Source of the DNA: Bradyrhizobium sp. 1
GTDB taxonomy: Bacteria > Pseudomonadota > Alphaproteobacteria > Rhizobiales > Xanthobacteraceae
Length of the DNA: 64,000 bases
Reading direction: 5' to 3'
Assembly: GCF_023073315.1 (NCBI RefSeq)
Contig: NZ_JADPJH010000033.1
Location: 760,000 to 823,999, forward strand
Numbering within the stretch: the stretch's first letter is position 1; each line of letters starts with the position of its first letter. The translations under genes were made by a program, and so were the position numbers. The notes beneath the pieces were generated by a model that was not told the DNA's origin, did no database searches, and saw only the letters and a list, made by a program, of their open reading frames with translations. This document shows, piece by piece, positions 28,129 to 37,561 of this stretch.

Positions 28129-29379
28129 ATGCTGCGCCTGCAATCGGCACTCGGCGTTTTCGCATTGCTGGCGATCGCTTTCGCGTTGGCAGAGCATCGG
28201 CGCGCCGTATCATTACGGCAGGCGGCGATCGGCCTCGTCGCGACCTTCGTCACCGCCATCGTGCTGTTGAAAGTGCCGATCGTCGCCCGTGCCTTCGGCA
28301 CCATCAACGATGCGGTCGGCGCGATCTCGGCGGCCTCGCGGGCCGGCTCCGCCTTCGTGTTCGGCTATATCGGCGGCGGCCCCCTGCCCTTCGATGTGAA
28401 GGTGCCGGGCGCCGATTTCATCCTGGCATTCCAGGCGCTGCCGATCGTGCTGGTCATGAGCGTGCTGACGACGCTGCTGTTCTATTGGCGCGTGCTGCCG
28501 CCGGTCGTGCGCGGCATGGCCTGGCTGCTCGAACGCACGCTGGGCGTCGGCGGCGCCGTCGGGCTCTCGACCGCCGCCAACATCTTCCTCGGCATGGTCG
28601 AGGCGCCGCTGTTCGTGCGGCCGTATCTGGCGCAGATGAGCCGCAGCGAGTTGTTTCTGGTGATGACCGGCGGCATGGCCGGCATCGCCGGCACCGTGCT
28701 GGTGCTCTATGCGACGCTGCTGGCGCCGCTCATCCCTGACGCCGCCGCGCATTTCGTGATCGCCTCGGTGCTGGGCGCGCCGGCTGCGATCCTCATCAGC
28801 CTGATCATGGTGCCGGAAACCTCAGACAGGCGCAGCGGCGGCGCGCTGGAGGATCCCGAGATGGAGGTCTCCAGCACGATGGACGCGATCGTGAAGGGCA
28901 CCGGTGCGGGCATCGAGCTGCTGATCAACATCGTTGCGATGCTGCTGGTGCTCGTCGCGCTGGTCTATCTCGTCAACGCCATGCTCGGCTTGCTACCAAA
29001 CATCGGCGGCGCTGCGATCTCGTTGCAGCGCCTGCTCGGCCTGGTGATGGCGCCGGTGTGCTGGCTGATGGGCTTGCCCTGGGACCAGGCGATCACGGCC
29101 GGCAGCTTGATGGGCACCAAGACCGTGCTCAACGAATTAATCGCCTATGTCGACTTCTCAAAGCTGTCGGCCGGTGCGCTCGATCCGCGTTCGCGCCTGA
29201 TCATGCTCTACGCGATGTGCGGCTTCGCCAATTTCGCCAGCCTCGGCATCATGATCGGCGGCTTGGGCGTGATGGCGCCGGAGCGGCGCGACGAGATCAA
29301 CGCGCTCGGGCTGAAGTCGATCGTGTCGGGGACGCTGACGACGTGTCTGATGGGCGCGATCGTGGGGGTCTTGAGCTGA
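28129..29379 (+). CDS. Concentrative nucleoside transporter (NupC/CNT family)
   Basis: Inner-membrane proton- or sodium-coupled nucleoside symporter, 416 residues. Family motifs are SAFVFGYIGGG near the N-terminus, GVGGAVGLSTAANIFLGMVEAPLFVRPYL in the substrate-binding half, and GSLMGTKTVLNELIAYV in the second conserved loop. The ATG at 28129 is preceded by GGAGG 13 bases upstream, and the longer open frame from 27958 is not needed. About 8-10 membrane segments are apparent. With gpt (18293), it fits nucleoside and base scavenging, though the two genes are distant. Confidence 0.9.
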   Translation: MLRLQSALGVFALLAIAFALAEHRRAVSLRQAAIGLVATFVTAIVLLKVPIVARAFGTINDAVGAISAASRAGSAFVFGYIGGGPLPFDVKVPGADFILAFQALPIVLVMSVLTTLLFYWRVLPPVVRGMAWLLERTLGVGGAVGLSTAANIFLGMVEAPLFVRPYLAQMSRSELFLVMTGGMAGIAGTVLVLYATLLAPLIPDAAAHFVIASVLGAPAAILISLIMVPETSDRRSGGALEDPEMEVSSTMDAIVKGTGAGIELLINIVAMLLVLVALVYLVNAMLGLLPNIGGAAISLQRLLGLVMAPVCWLMGLPWDQAITAGSLMGTKTVLNELIAYVDFSKLSAGALDPRSRLIMLYAMCGFANFASLGIMIGGLGVMAPERRDEINALGLKSIVSGTLTTCLMGAIVGVLS

Positions 29380-29384
29380 GCTCC

Positions 29385-29421
29385 CGTAGCCTGGATTTCG
29401 CTCCGCTCCATCCGGGCTACG
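29385..29421. terminator. Hairpin of the CGTAGCCTGGAT repeat type
   Basis: CGTAGCCTGGAT (from 29385) and ATCCGGGCTACG (ending 29421) pair to form a 12-bp stem with one mismatch around a TTCGCTCCGCTCC loop. It lies six bases after the nucleoside transporter stop and before the convergent aldolase gene. The function as a two-way transcript end is inferred from location. Confidence 0.5.
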
Positions 29422-29444
29422 CACGGCCCATGTCGACTGATGCT

Positions 29445-30515
29445 CTAAGCCAAAGCTGAGGCCACAGCACGAAATGTCATGACCGCGCGATCAATATCCG
29501 CATCGTCGATATGGCGATGGGTCACACAGCGCAATCGCTGCTTGCCCCAAGGCCTCGCCTTCACGCCCTCCCTCTCCAGAGCACCCGACCACGCGGCGCT
29601 GCCGCGCCCGGTGAGCGAGACGTCGACCTGCACGATATTCGTTTGCGGGATTGTCGCGCTGATCTTTGGATGCATCCCGTTCAACGCATCACTCAAAGCG
29701 CGCGCGCGCCGGTGATCATCGCCCAGGCGCGCACCCATGACCTGAACGGCCTCCAGCCCGGCGGCGGCCAGGATCCCGATCTGGCGCTGCGTGCCGCCCA
29801 GCATGCGGCGAAATCTGCGGCTGCTGTCGATCACGGCGCGCGGCCCGGCGAGCACGGCACCGGCCGGCGCACTCAGGCCCTTCGATAGACACAGGGAGAC
29901 CGTGTCGCAATGCCTCGCAACCTGAGCCGGCGCCACTTCGAGGGCGACCGCAGCGTTGAAGATCCGCGCTCCATCCAGATGCACCGGGACGCCGCGGGAT
30001 GAGGCCATGGCGTGCACCGCCTGCATATGCTCCAGCGGCAGCACGGCGCCGCTGGCATTGTTGTGAGAGGTTTCCATCGCGACAAGTGCGGTCCTGAGCT
30101 TGAGCCCTTCGCCCTGCAGGGCGTCCTCCAGCAAATTCAGGTCCATCGCGCCGGCGGTCCCGGCAATTGCGAGATAGAACTGCCCGGTGAACGTCGCCGC
30201 CCCTCGTTCCGAGGTGTACATATGGGCATTCGCTTCCAACACGATCTGTTCGCTGCGCTGCGACTGCGCCAGCGTCGCCAGCAGATTGGCCATGGTGCAG
30301 CTCGGCACAAACAGGCCGGAATCCTTGCCCAACGCCGCAGCTGCGACGGCCTCCAGCTCCCGCACCGTGGGGTCACCGTCCAGCCCGTCATCGCCCAGCG
30401 GCGCCGAGGCCATGCGGGCATACATCGCCTCGGTCGGCTTGGTGACCGTATCGCTGCGCAGGTCGATGGGCGGCAATCCAGCGCCCGCCGAGTTCGTCTG
30501 GTGTTGATCTGCCAT
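29445..30515 (-). CDS. Low-specificity threonine aldolase
   Basis: PLP enzyme of 356 residues that cleaves threonine or allo-threonine to glycine and acetaldehyde. DLRSDTVTKPTEAMYARM and ALGDDGLDGDPTVRELE define the family, the anchoring sequence VHLDGARIFNAAVAL contains the cofactor-ring Asp, and SLCLSKGLSAPAGAVLAG holds the catalytic Lys. AGAGGTC precedes the ATG. It is the second gene after the amino acid binding protein, 27 bases downstream of it, so probably one operon. Producing glycine links it functionally with the riboswitch locus 27 kb away, which is speculation. Confidence 0.9.
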   Translation of the reverse strand: MADQHQTNSAGAGLPPIDLRSDTVTKPTEAMYARMASAPLGDDGLDGDPTVRELEAVAAAALGKDSGLFVPSCTMANLLATLAQSQRSEQIVLEANAHMYTSERGAATFTGQFYLAIAGTAGAMDLNLLEDALQGEGLKLRTALVAMETSHNNASGAVLPLEHMQAVHAMASSRGVPVHLDGARIFNAAVALEVAPAQVARHCDTVSLCLSKGLSAPAGAVLAGPRAVIDSSRRFRRMLGGTQRQIGILAAAGLEAVQVMGARLGDDHRRARALSDALNGMHPKISATIPQTNIVQVDVSLTGRGSAAWSGALEREGVKARPWGKQRLRCVTHRHIDDADIDRAVMTFRAVASALA

Positions 30516-30542
30516 TGCGGGACCTCTAGAGCGTTTGGTGCT

Positions 30543-31463
30543 TCATTCGTAGGCTGCAGGGTCCCCGGAATCGGTCGGGTTGGCCAGTGCGCGCTTGAGG
30601 GCGGCACCCATCGGAAATTTCAGGTTGAGGCCATGCGGCGGGATGGGTGAATTGAAATATTTGTCGTAGAGCGCCGCAATCTGTCCGCTCTTCATCAGGT
30701 CGATCACGGCCTCGTCGACCATCTTCTTGAAAGCAGGATCGTCCTTGGGTTCGACGATGCCGTAGGGCGCCATCTCGAGACCCTTGCTGCCGATCAGGAA
30801 GTCATCCGGCGTTCTGGACGAGGCGACCGTGGCATAGGCGAGACCGTCATCATTGGCGGTGCCGGCCACCCGGCCGGTCGACACCAACAAGAAAGTCTCG
30901 GCGGTGTCCCTGGCCGGCACGACCGTGATGCCGAGATTGTTCTTGGCGTTGATCAGCGTAATCACCTTGAAAGTCTGGCCGCCGGCCTGGGCGGAGATGG
31001 CCTTGCCGCGAAACGAAGCCGGGTCGTTGACATCGACCCCGCCATCCTTGCGCGCGACGAGGACGACCTGCGCAACGAAGATGGTGGGAGCAAAGTCGAC
31101 GAGTTTATGCCGCTCGACATTATTGGTCGTGTTGCCGCATTCGAGATCGATCGTACCGTTGGCGAGCAGCTGAATACGTGTCGCCGAGGTTATGGGGTTG
31201 TAGCGAATCTCAAGCTTGGGGAGCTTGAGCGCCGTCTTGATCGCCTGCACCACGTGTTCACAGATTTCCACGGTGTAGCCGATCGGCTTCTGGTGATCGT
31301 CGAGATAGGCGAAGGGTACCGAGGTCTCGGGATGGCCCAACGTGATCGCGCCGCGCTCGCGGATCTTGTCCAGCCTGCTCGCCCCCTGGGCCAGGGCCTC
31401 GCCCGAAAGAAGAACACCGGCGACGGTCGCCGCGGCGAGTGCCTTGATCGTTGTTGCTTTCAT
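30543..31463 (-). CDS. Polar amino acid ABC transporter substrate-binding protein (GltI-like)
   Basis: Periplasmic binding protein, 306 residues, with a signal peptide (MKATTIKALAAATVAGVLLSGEALA). The mature part begins SRLDKIRERGAITLGHPETSVPFAYLDDHQKPIGYTVEIC, typical of the family-3 proteins for glutamate/aspartate. FRGKAISAQAGGQTF and ARDTAETFLLVSTGRVAG are conserved family stretches. The transporter membrane and ATPase genes are not adjacent, so it would rely on genes elsewhere. It is upstream of the threonine aldolase gene and divergent from a LysR regulator at 31618, which probably controls both. Confidence 0.88.
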   Translation of the reverse strand: MKATTIKALAAATVAGVLLSGEALAQGASRLDKIRERGAITLGHPETSVPFAYLDDHQKPIGYTVEICEHVVQAIKTALKLPKLEIRYNPITSATRIQLLANGTIDLECGNTTNNVERHKLVDFAPTIFVAQVVLVARKDGGVDVNDPASFRGKAISAQAGGQTFKVITLINAKNNLGITVVPARDTAETFLLVSTGRVAGTANDDGLAYATVASSRTPDDFLIGSKGLEMAPYGIVEPKDDPAFKKMVDEAVIDLMKSGQIAALYDKYFNSPIPPHGLNLKFPMGAALKRALANPTDSGDPAAYE

Positions 31464-31551
31464 CTCGTCTACTTTCTTCGCGAATGTCCGTGACGCCGCC
31501 CCCGGTCAGTCGGCAACGACGGGACAGCTCCGTGCGAACCGCTTCATGCTC

Positions 31552-31565
31552 TGGACTATCGTCCA
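31552..31565. promoter_or_regulatory. Inverted repeat TGGAC-N4-GTCCA in LysR divergent interval
   Basis: A perfect 5-bp inverted repeat with a 4-base centre lies 53 bases upstream of the LysR start and 89 bases upstream of the binding-protein start. The overlapping ATCG-N10-CGAT also fits the spacing of a LysR recognition half. This is the expected position for an operator of the divergent regulator; site identity is inference. Confidence 0.3.
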
Positions 31566-31617
31566 AAAGCTCGATCTGATGAAATTCCGGTTTCACACTC
31601 GCCTATACGGATTTGAT

Positions 31618-32538
31618 ATGGCCACCAGACGCATGGGCCTGAAGCATGTGGAGGCTTTTCGGGCGGTCTTCGTCACGGGATCGATGACTCAGGCGGCTCA
31701 GCGCATGCATACCTCGCAGCCCCAGATCAGCCGCCTGATCGGACAGCTGGAGGCGATCACGCAATTCCCGCTGTTCGACCGCAGTGGCGGCCGCCTCCGC
31801 CCGACCGTGGACGGATCGCGCTTTTTCCAGGAGGTCGAGAAGACTTTCATCGGCCTGGCGGGCCTGGAGGCCAGCGCTGTCAGCATCCGCTCGTTCGGTA
31901 TGGGCCGGCTAAGCGTTGCGGCCATGCCGCGCCTTGCCGGCGGCCTGCTGACGCGCATCGCGGCCCGCTTCAAAGCGGACTATCCGCATGTGATGGTCTC
32001 GATCCGATCGGGCACGGCGAGCGCCGTGCACGACTGGGTCAATTCCGGGCTTTGCGACACCGGGCTCGCAATGCTCTATGATGAGGTTGCGGGAGTGCAT
32101 GTCGAGCCGGTGCTCAAGACCCGTTGCGTCGCGATCATGCCGAAGGGGCATCGTCTTGCGCAGAAGAAGACGTTGCGTCCCGCCGATTTCGCCGACGAGG
32201 CCTTCATCTCCTTCGCCACCGGGAGTCCGCTCTACGATCGCATCGATACGATCTTCGGGCAGGCCGGCGTCACGCGCCGCATTGTTGCCGAGACTGATCT
32301 CGGCGCATCGGTCTGTGCCCTGGTCGCGGCGGGTCTCGGCATCAGCATTATCAACCCGATCGCCGCGCATGACGAAAGCTCTGGCGCGGCCCTGATCACG
32401 CGTCCCTTCAACCCCGCTGTTCCCGTTACGATCGCACTGCTCTATCCGCCTTATGCCGCGCGCGGACGGTTGATCGATGTGTTCAGCGAGTATGCGCGCA
32501 AGATCATGAGTGAAGAATTGGGCTATCTTGAGCGGTAG
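31618..32538 (+). CDS. LysR-family transcriptional regulator (NocR/OccR-like)
   Basis: Transcription factor of 306 residues. The N-terminal winged helix-turn-helix reads LKHVEAFRAVFVTGSMTQAAQRMHTSQPQISRLIGQLE, most like regulators of opine and amino acid uptake genes; the C-terminal periplasmic-binding-like domain senses a small ligand (DTGLAMLYDEVAG, LGISIINPIAA). The start at 31618 is chosen for its match; an ATG at 31579 would add 13 residues. It is divergent from the binding protein and aldolase pair. Ligand could be an amino acid taken up by that system, an inference from context. Confidence 0.87.
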   Translation: MATRRMGLKHVEAFRAVFVTGSMTQAAQRMHTSQPQISRLIGQLEAITQFPLFDRSGGRLRPTVDGSRFFQEVEKTFIGLAGLEASAVSIRSFGMGRLSVAAMPRLAGGLLTRIAARFKADYPHVMVSIRSGTASAVHDWVNSGLCDTGLAMLYDEVAGVHVEPVLKTRCVAIMPKGHRLAQKKTLRPADFADEAFISFATGSPLYDRIDTIFGQAGVTRRIVAETDLGASVCALVAAGLGISIINPIAAHDESSGAALITRPFNPAVPVTIALLYPPYAARGRLIDVFSEYARKIMSEELGYLER

Positions 32539-32579
32539 TCGGCCGGCGCAATCTCCAGGACATCGTTGCCGGCGCATGC

Positions 32580-32610
32580 CGCGACAAGATTGCTTCGCGA
32601 TTTTGTCGCG
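32580..32610. repeat. Hairpin of degenerate intergenic repeat
   Basis: CGCGACAA and TTGTCGCG flank an ATTGCTTCGCGAT core that itself pairs, giving a near-perfect inverted sequence over 31 bases. It resembles an internal part of the CGTCATTGCGAG-type elements (ATTGCTTCGC). It lies between the convergent LysR and rhomboid genes. Confidence 0.5.
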
Positions 32611-32645
32611 AGCTCCTCGCAAGGACGGCGGAGAGAGCCGACGCC

Positions 32646-33860
32646 TCAGCCGCACAATTTCTGCTTCTGCAAGATACGACGCACCTCGGGCAGCTTGGCA
32701 CGGCAAGGCTCGGCCGCCATGGCCTTCGCCTCGCTGGTTCGTCCCTGCGCCCACAGCAACACCGCCATCAAGCCCTGCGCTCCCGAGCGCACCGGTCCAC
32801 CCGCCACATCCGAGGCAGCGAGCGACATGGCGGTTCGCGCTTCCGCCTCGGCGGCACCGAGGTTCGCTTGCTCCAGGAAGGAGACCGCACGGAACACATG
32901 CGCCCGCGGGTCTTTCGGATAGCGGGTGACGAGATCGGAGGACCGGCGGACCATCTCGTCAGCCTTCACCGGCACTTCCGAGGCGCGGATATAGTGCACG
33001 GCATCGGCCATGTAAGACGGATAATGGGCGACGGCGAAGCCGGCGCAGACCAGAGATCCGACGAATCCTGCGAGCAACGTCATGCTGGCACTGCGCGGCA
33101 GGCTGTCATAGGAAAAGAAGGCGAGCCACGGCATGACGGCCAGCGCGGCGCCGGCCAGCGCACCACCGGCATGGGCATAATAGTTGACATTGCCGGATGC
33201 GCCAAAGGCAAGCGGCAGCAGTGCGGGAACACCAAAGAAGAGTGACGTCTTCAGTCGCGATATTGTTTGATCGGCGTCCGCTTCGGGATCGAAGCTCGAA
33301 ACGAACAGCGCGGCGATCAGCCCGGTGATGGCGCCCGACGCGCCGACGCCCACCGTGCCGGAGCCATTGCCCAGCAGCGAGCCGGCTTCGCCTGCCACTG
33401 CACTGGCAACGAAGATCAGCGAAAACCAGCCACGGCCGATGAGACTCTCCAGCCTGACGCCGACGATGAACAGCGCAACACAATTACCGATGAGGTGCCA
33501 CTGGCTGCCATGCAGAAGCGGCGCAAGGCCGATCCGCCACCACTCTCCCCTTCCAACAACGAGATCGTAGCCGGACGCGCCCTGAGCGATCAGCGAGCGG
33601 ACATCGAGTGTGCCGTCCTGCGCAATGTCGATGGCGAGAGCGCGCTGCAGCGCGAAGATCAGGAGCAAAACGAAAATCAGGCCAATGGTGAGGAAAGGGA
33701 TATCGGCCAGAAGCTTGTTGTCGCGAAACAGCGTGCCATCACTGGGCAAGGGCCGAGGAGCGATCGGCGCGGCGACGGGTGGTTGAAGCGACCCGGGTTG
33801 AAACGATCCACGTGAGGGCGGCGCCACGACGCCGCGTCGGCCAAACGTGTTGGTTGCCAT
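32646..33860 (-). CDS. Rhomboid family intramembrane serine protease with C-terminal TPR-like region
   Basis: Integral membrane protease of 404 residues. The catalytic dyad is Ser175 in GVGASGAITG and His230 in NYYAHAGGALAG, with the helper Asn126 in WHLIGNCVALF. The N-terminal 50 residues are Pro-rich and cytoplasmic; the first helix is about 55-75. The C-terminal 110 residues (YIRASEVPVKADEMVRRSSDLVTRYPKDPRAHVFRAVS onward) look like a helical-repeat domain that could bind a partner. The ATG at 33860 is preceded by AGGACATGC; a longer frame from 33950 is unlikely. Substrate unknown. Confidence 0.87.
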   Translation of the reverse strand: MATNTFGRRGVVAPPSRGSFQPGSLQPPVAAPIAPRPLPSDGTLFRDNKLLADIPFLTIGLIFVLLLIFALQRALAIDIAQDGTLDVRSLIAQGASGYDLVVGRGEWWRIGLAPLLHGSQWHLIGNCVALFIVGVRLESLIGRGWFSLIFVASAVAGEAGSLLGNGSGTVGVGASGAITGLIAALFVSSFDPEADADQTISRLKTSLFFGVPALLPLAFGASGNVNYYAHAGGALAGAALAVMPWLAFFSYDSLPRSASMTLLAGFVGSLVCAGFAVAHYPSYMADAVHYIRASEVPVKADEMVRRSSDLVTRYPKDPRAHVFRAVSFLEQANLGAAEAEARTAMSLAASDVAGGPVRSGAQGLMAVLLWAQGRTSEAKAMAAEPCRAKLPEVRRILQKQKLCG

Positions 33861-34036
33861 GAAAGCATGTCCTGCGGTTTCACAGCCTTGAGTTGACGCG
33901 AGAGGTATTTTCGACGGGTTACCGCCTGCCCTGTGGGGCGGCTGGAACATTCCGACTGGTAACGGCCCGGTTTCCCGGATCGGGCGTTTTTTAGCGATCG
34001 GATGATGTGGCGGGTGTTGGCGTAAATCTCTCCTCC

Positions 34037-34077
34037 GTCATTCCGGGGCGCCGCAAAGCGGCGCGCCCCGGAATGAC
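34037..34077. repeat. Palindromic repeat GTCATTCCGGGGCGC, copy 1
   Basis: GTCATTCCGGGGCGC and GCGCCCCGGAATGAC are exact inverse ends around a CGCAAAGCG centre. It lies two bases from the end of the cupin frame on the minus strand and so likely acts as its transcription terminator. A shorter copy without the centre occurs at 37525-37552. Confidence 0.75.
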
Positions 34078-34078
34078 A

Positions 34079-34474
34079 TCAAGCCTTCAGCTCCACCGTC
34101 TTGAACTCCGCCGGCAAAATCACCTCCAGCAGTTCGACGTCATCCGAGTAATCCAGAATCATGTGCTTGATCTTCGGCGGCTGGGTCCAGGCGCTGCCTT
34201 CCTTCATCAGGGTCTCGCCCTCGCCGTCCATGTAGGTCTTCACCCAGCCCTTGAGCACGTAGACCATCTGGAAGTCGACATGGTGGACGTGCAGCTTCGA
34301 CACCTCGGCCGGATCGCAGGGGCCTTGCAGGCGGATCACGTGGGCTTGTGCGAGGCCGTGGCTGGCGGCGGCGATGCCGAGGTCGCGGTACTTTGCGTAA
34401 GTCCGCAGGCCGTCGGCTTTGAAGTCTTCCTCGCGGTGATGGCTGATGGCGATGCGCTGTTTGGGACGGGAGGG
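34079..34474 (-). pseudogene. Cupin domain protein, N-terminal start lost or unrecognised
   Basis: The frame encodes a single cupin barrel (SKLHVHHVDFQMVYVLKGW, metal His pair; GSAWTQPPKIKHMILDYSDDVELLEVILPAEF) of the kind found as about 130-residue proteins in rhizobia. The similarity appears to run upstream from the only start-like codon (GTG at 34339) for about 40 codons: QRIAISHHREEDFKADGLR is typical N-terminal sequence. Going upstream the frame meets TAA at 34475-34477 without any ATG, GTG or TTG in the expected place (CGT CCC AAA instead of ATG TCC AAA is one way to read it). So it is either a decayed gene, or starts at an unusual codon, or at the GTG as an 86-residue protein. Confidence 0.55.
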
Positions 34475-34606
34475 TTATTTCGGTGTAACAGTGCGCGCCT
34501 TCGCCTTCACCGCCTTGCGTGCGGATGATCGCACGGCGGCCTTGGTACCGCTTCGCTTCTTCACCGCGACTTGCGACGCGCTGCGCGATTTTGCTTTCTT
34601 GGCCAT
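34475..34606 (-). CDS. Small Lys/Ala-rich basic protein
   Basis: A 43-residue very basic protein (MAKKAKSRSASQVAVKKRS...) rich in Lys, Arg, Ala and Ser, with no hydrophobic segment. An excellent GGGGAGGCC ribosome binding site lies before the ATG. Its composition is like histone H1 tails and small nucleic-acid-binding proteins, and suggests DNA or RNA binding. Its TAA stop is in the same frame as the cupin sequence that follows without a normal start codon. I do not know a named family; coding potential is supported by the strong start signal and codon pattern. Confidence 0.6.
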   Translation of the reverse strand: MAKKAKSRSASQVAVKKRSGTKAAVRSSARKAVKAKARTVTPK

Positions 34607-34656
34607 GAGCGGCCTCCCCTGTTGTTGTGGGGAGAGGCTACCACGGAATGAGGTAT

Positions 34657-34756
34657 CGTAGGGTGGGCAAAGCGAAAGCGTGCCCACCATTCAAGAATAC
34701 GATCGGAGTCATGGTGGGCACGGCGCGCGAAGTGCGCGCGCCTTTGCCCACCCTAC
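34657..34756. repeat. Interspersed repeat of GTAGGGTGGGCAAAG type, copy 2
   Basis: The ends CGTAGGGTGGGCAAAGCG (34657) and GCCTTTGCCCACCCTACG (34756) are inverse copies, and the internal ATGGTGGGCACGGCG matches the copy at 13600-13689. This element separates the Usg gene from the small basic protein gene. Confidence 0.75.
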
Positions 34757-34772
34757 GATTCCAGTGCTCTGT

Positions 34773-35060
34773 TCAATGCAGCCGGAACACGCCATCCACG
34801 GCGCGCAGCTCGGCCGGCTTGATCAGCTTGGAATGCGCGACGGTCACCGAGAACAGCGGACCTTCGAGCTTCTCCTGCCAGAACGCCAGGAAATCCGTCA
34901 GCGCCGGAAATTTCGGAAACATGTCGTAGTTCTGCCAGACATAGGTCTGAAGCAGCGACTTGTGATCCGGCATCCGATAGAGAATTTCCGCCGTCGTCAG
35001 CCCGTAACCCAGCACCTGTTTCCGGAAATCGTCGGAAACAACCCCAACCCGCGAGACCAT
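34773..35060 (-). CDS. Usg family protein
   Basis: Conserved 95-residue protein of the Usg family (named after a gene near trpF in pseudomonads or related proteobacteria) of unknown function. The sequence VSDDFRKQVLGYGLTTAEILYRMPDHKSLLQTYVWQNYDMFPKFPALTDFLAFWQ is highly conserved among alphaproteobacteria. AGGAGG precedes the ATG by a good spacing. No signal peptide or membrane helix, so cytoplasmic. Divergent from groES with a 379-base interval between starts. Its occurrence supports the alphaproteobacterial assignment. Confidence 0.85.
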   Translation of the reverse strand: MVSRVGVVSDDFRKQVLGYGLTTAEILYRMPDHKSLLQTYVWQNYDMFPKFPALTDFLAFWQEKLEGPLFSVTVAHSKLIKPAELRAVDGVFRLH

Positions 35061-35326
35061 GCCAACCTCCTGTGCAGGAGCGCATATTCAAGGGGTGGCT
35101 TGCCGGTACGCTGCTGACGAGCCACCCGGTGGAGATGCGCTCACATGAGAGAAATGTGACGCAAACTGACAATCCATCTCAAGCCCAAAAGTTTAACAAG
35201 CTGTTGAAATTCAATGCGTTAGCAGCAGAGATGGCTCCGTGCTAATACGGCCCTGGTCTCGGTTAACGATGGTCAAGAGATTCTGGCAGTCAGGCCTTCT
35301 GAGTGCCGATTTTTCTGCTAGAAGCC

Positions 35327-35355
35327 CTTGTCCCCGCAAAATTCCTGTCCTATTT
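35327..35355 (+). promoter_or_regulatory. Candidate groESL promoter
   Basis: CTTGTC (35327-35332) and CTATTT (35350-35355) are separated by 17 bases. They resemble housekeeping or heat-shock sigma promoters of rhizobia (CTTG..., CTATTT). The element ends 15 bases before the CIRCE operator. Transcription start has not been shown, so this is an inference from spacing and consensus. Confidence 0.4.
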
Positions 35356-35369
35356 CAGCTTCGCCTGTG

Positions 35370-35396
35370 CTAGCACTCACGGGCACAGACTGCTAA
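35370..35396 (+). promoter_or_regulatory. CIRCE operator (HrcA binding site)
   Basis: CTAGCACTC-N9-GACTGCTAA matches the CIRCE consensus TTAGCACTC-N9-GAGTGCTAA at 16 of 18 positions, one mismatch per arm. It lies 44 bases upstream of groES. HrcA repressor binding there would couple groESL transcription to chaperonin availability. Other groESL copies in Bradyrhizobium use sigma-32 instead, so the CIRCE marks this copy as HrcA-controlled. Confidence 0.88.
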
Positions 35397-35439
35397 CACC
35401 CAAAAATTCCCAAATTGTGCAACTACTTAGGAGGACTGC

Positions 35440-35754
35440 ATGAAATTCCGTCCGCTTCACGACCGCGTCGTGGTCAAGCGCATTGACGCAGAAGAGAAGA
35501 CCGCTGGCGGCATCATCATTCCCGACTCTGCCAAGGAAAAGCCCTCCCAGGGCGAAATCGTCGCCGTCGGCCCGGGTGGCCGCGACGAAGCCGGCAAGTT
35601 GATCCCGATCGACCTGAAGGTCGGCGACCGCGTGCTGTTCGGCAAGTGGTCCGGCACCGAAGTCAAGATCGACAACGTCGATCTCTTGATCATGAAGGAA
35701 AGCGACATCATGGGCGTCCTCGACGTCCCCGCTTCCAAGAAGAAGGCGGCCTAA
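35440..35754 (+). CDS. groES: Co-chaperonin GroES
   Basis: The 10-kDa lid of the GroEL folding chamber, 104 residues, heptameric. Full-length and intact: MKFRPLHDRVVVKRIDAEEKTAGGIIIP carries the beta-barrel start and the mobile loop (EEKTAGGIIIPDSAKEKP) that contacts GroEL; GDRVLFGKWSGTEVKI and the ESDIMGVLD end are standard. AGGAGG precedes the ATG. The gene is 44 bases downstream of the CIRCE operator and 45 bases upstream of groEL, so the pair is one operon under HrcA control. Confidence 0.98.
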   Translation: MKFRPLHDRVVVKRIDAEEKTAGGIIIPDSAKEKPSQGEIVAVGPGGRDEAGKLIPIDLKVGDRVLFGKWSGTEVKIDNVDLLIMKESDIMGVLDVPASKKKAA

Positions 35755-35799
35755 CAGCCCCTCTCTCCCTCCAGTCAAACACCTCAAGGAAAATTCCAG

Positions 35800-37440
<1,641 letters not shown>

Positions 37441-37472
37441 GTCCAGCCATTCAGGCACACTACGAAAACGCG

Positions 37473-37505
37473 AAACCCCGGCAGCGATGCCGGGGTTTTT
37501 GTTTG
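37473..37505 (+). terminator. Intrinsic terminator of groESL
   Basis: AAACCCCGGC pairs with GCCGGGGTTT around an AGCGAT loop to make a 10-bp G+C-rich stem, followed by TTTGTTTG. It lies 32 bases after the groEL stop and is the strongest terminator in the window. Confidence 0.9.
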
Positions 37506-37524
37506 TGGGCGTCGCCCTCCCCTC

Positions 37525-37552
37525 GTCATTCCGGGGCGCGCCCCGGAATGAC
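37525..37552. repeat. Palindromic repeat GTCATTCCGGGGCG, copy 2
   Basis: The 28 bases are a perfect palindrome (GTCATTCCGGGGCG joined directly to its inverse). The ends match the element at 34037-34077, which carries an extra centre. It lies between the groESL terminator and the end of the signal peptidase gene on the opposite strand. Confidence 0.75.
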
Positions 37553-37561
37553 AGTCGGCCC

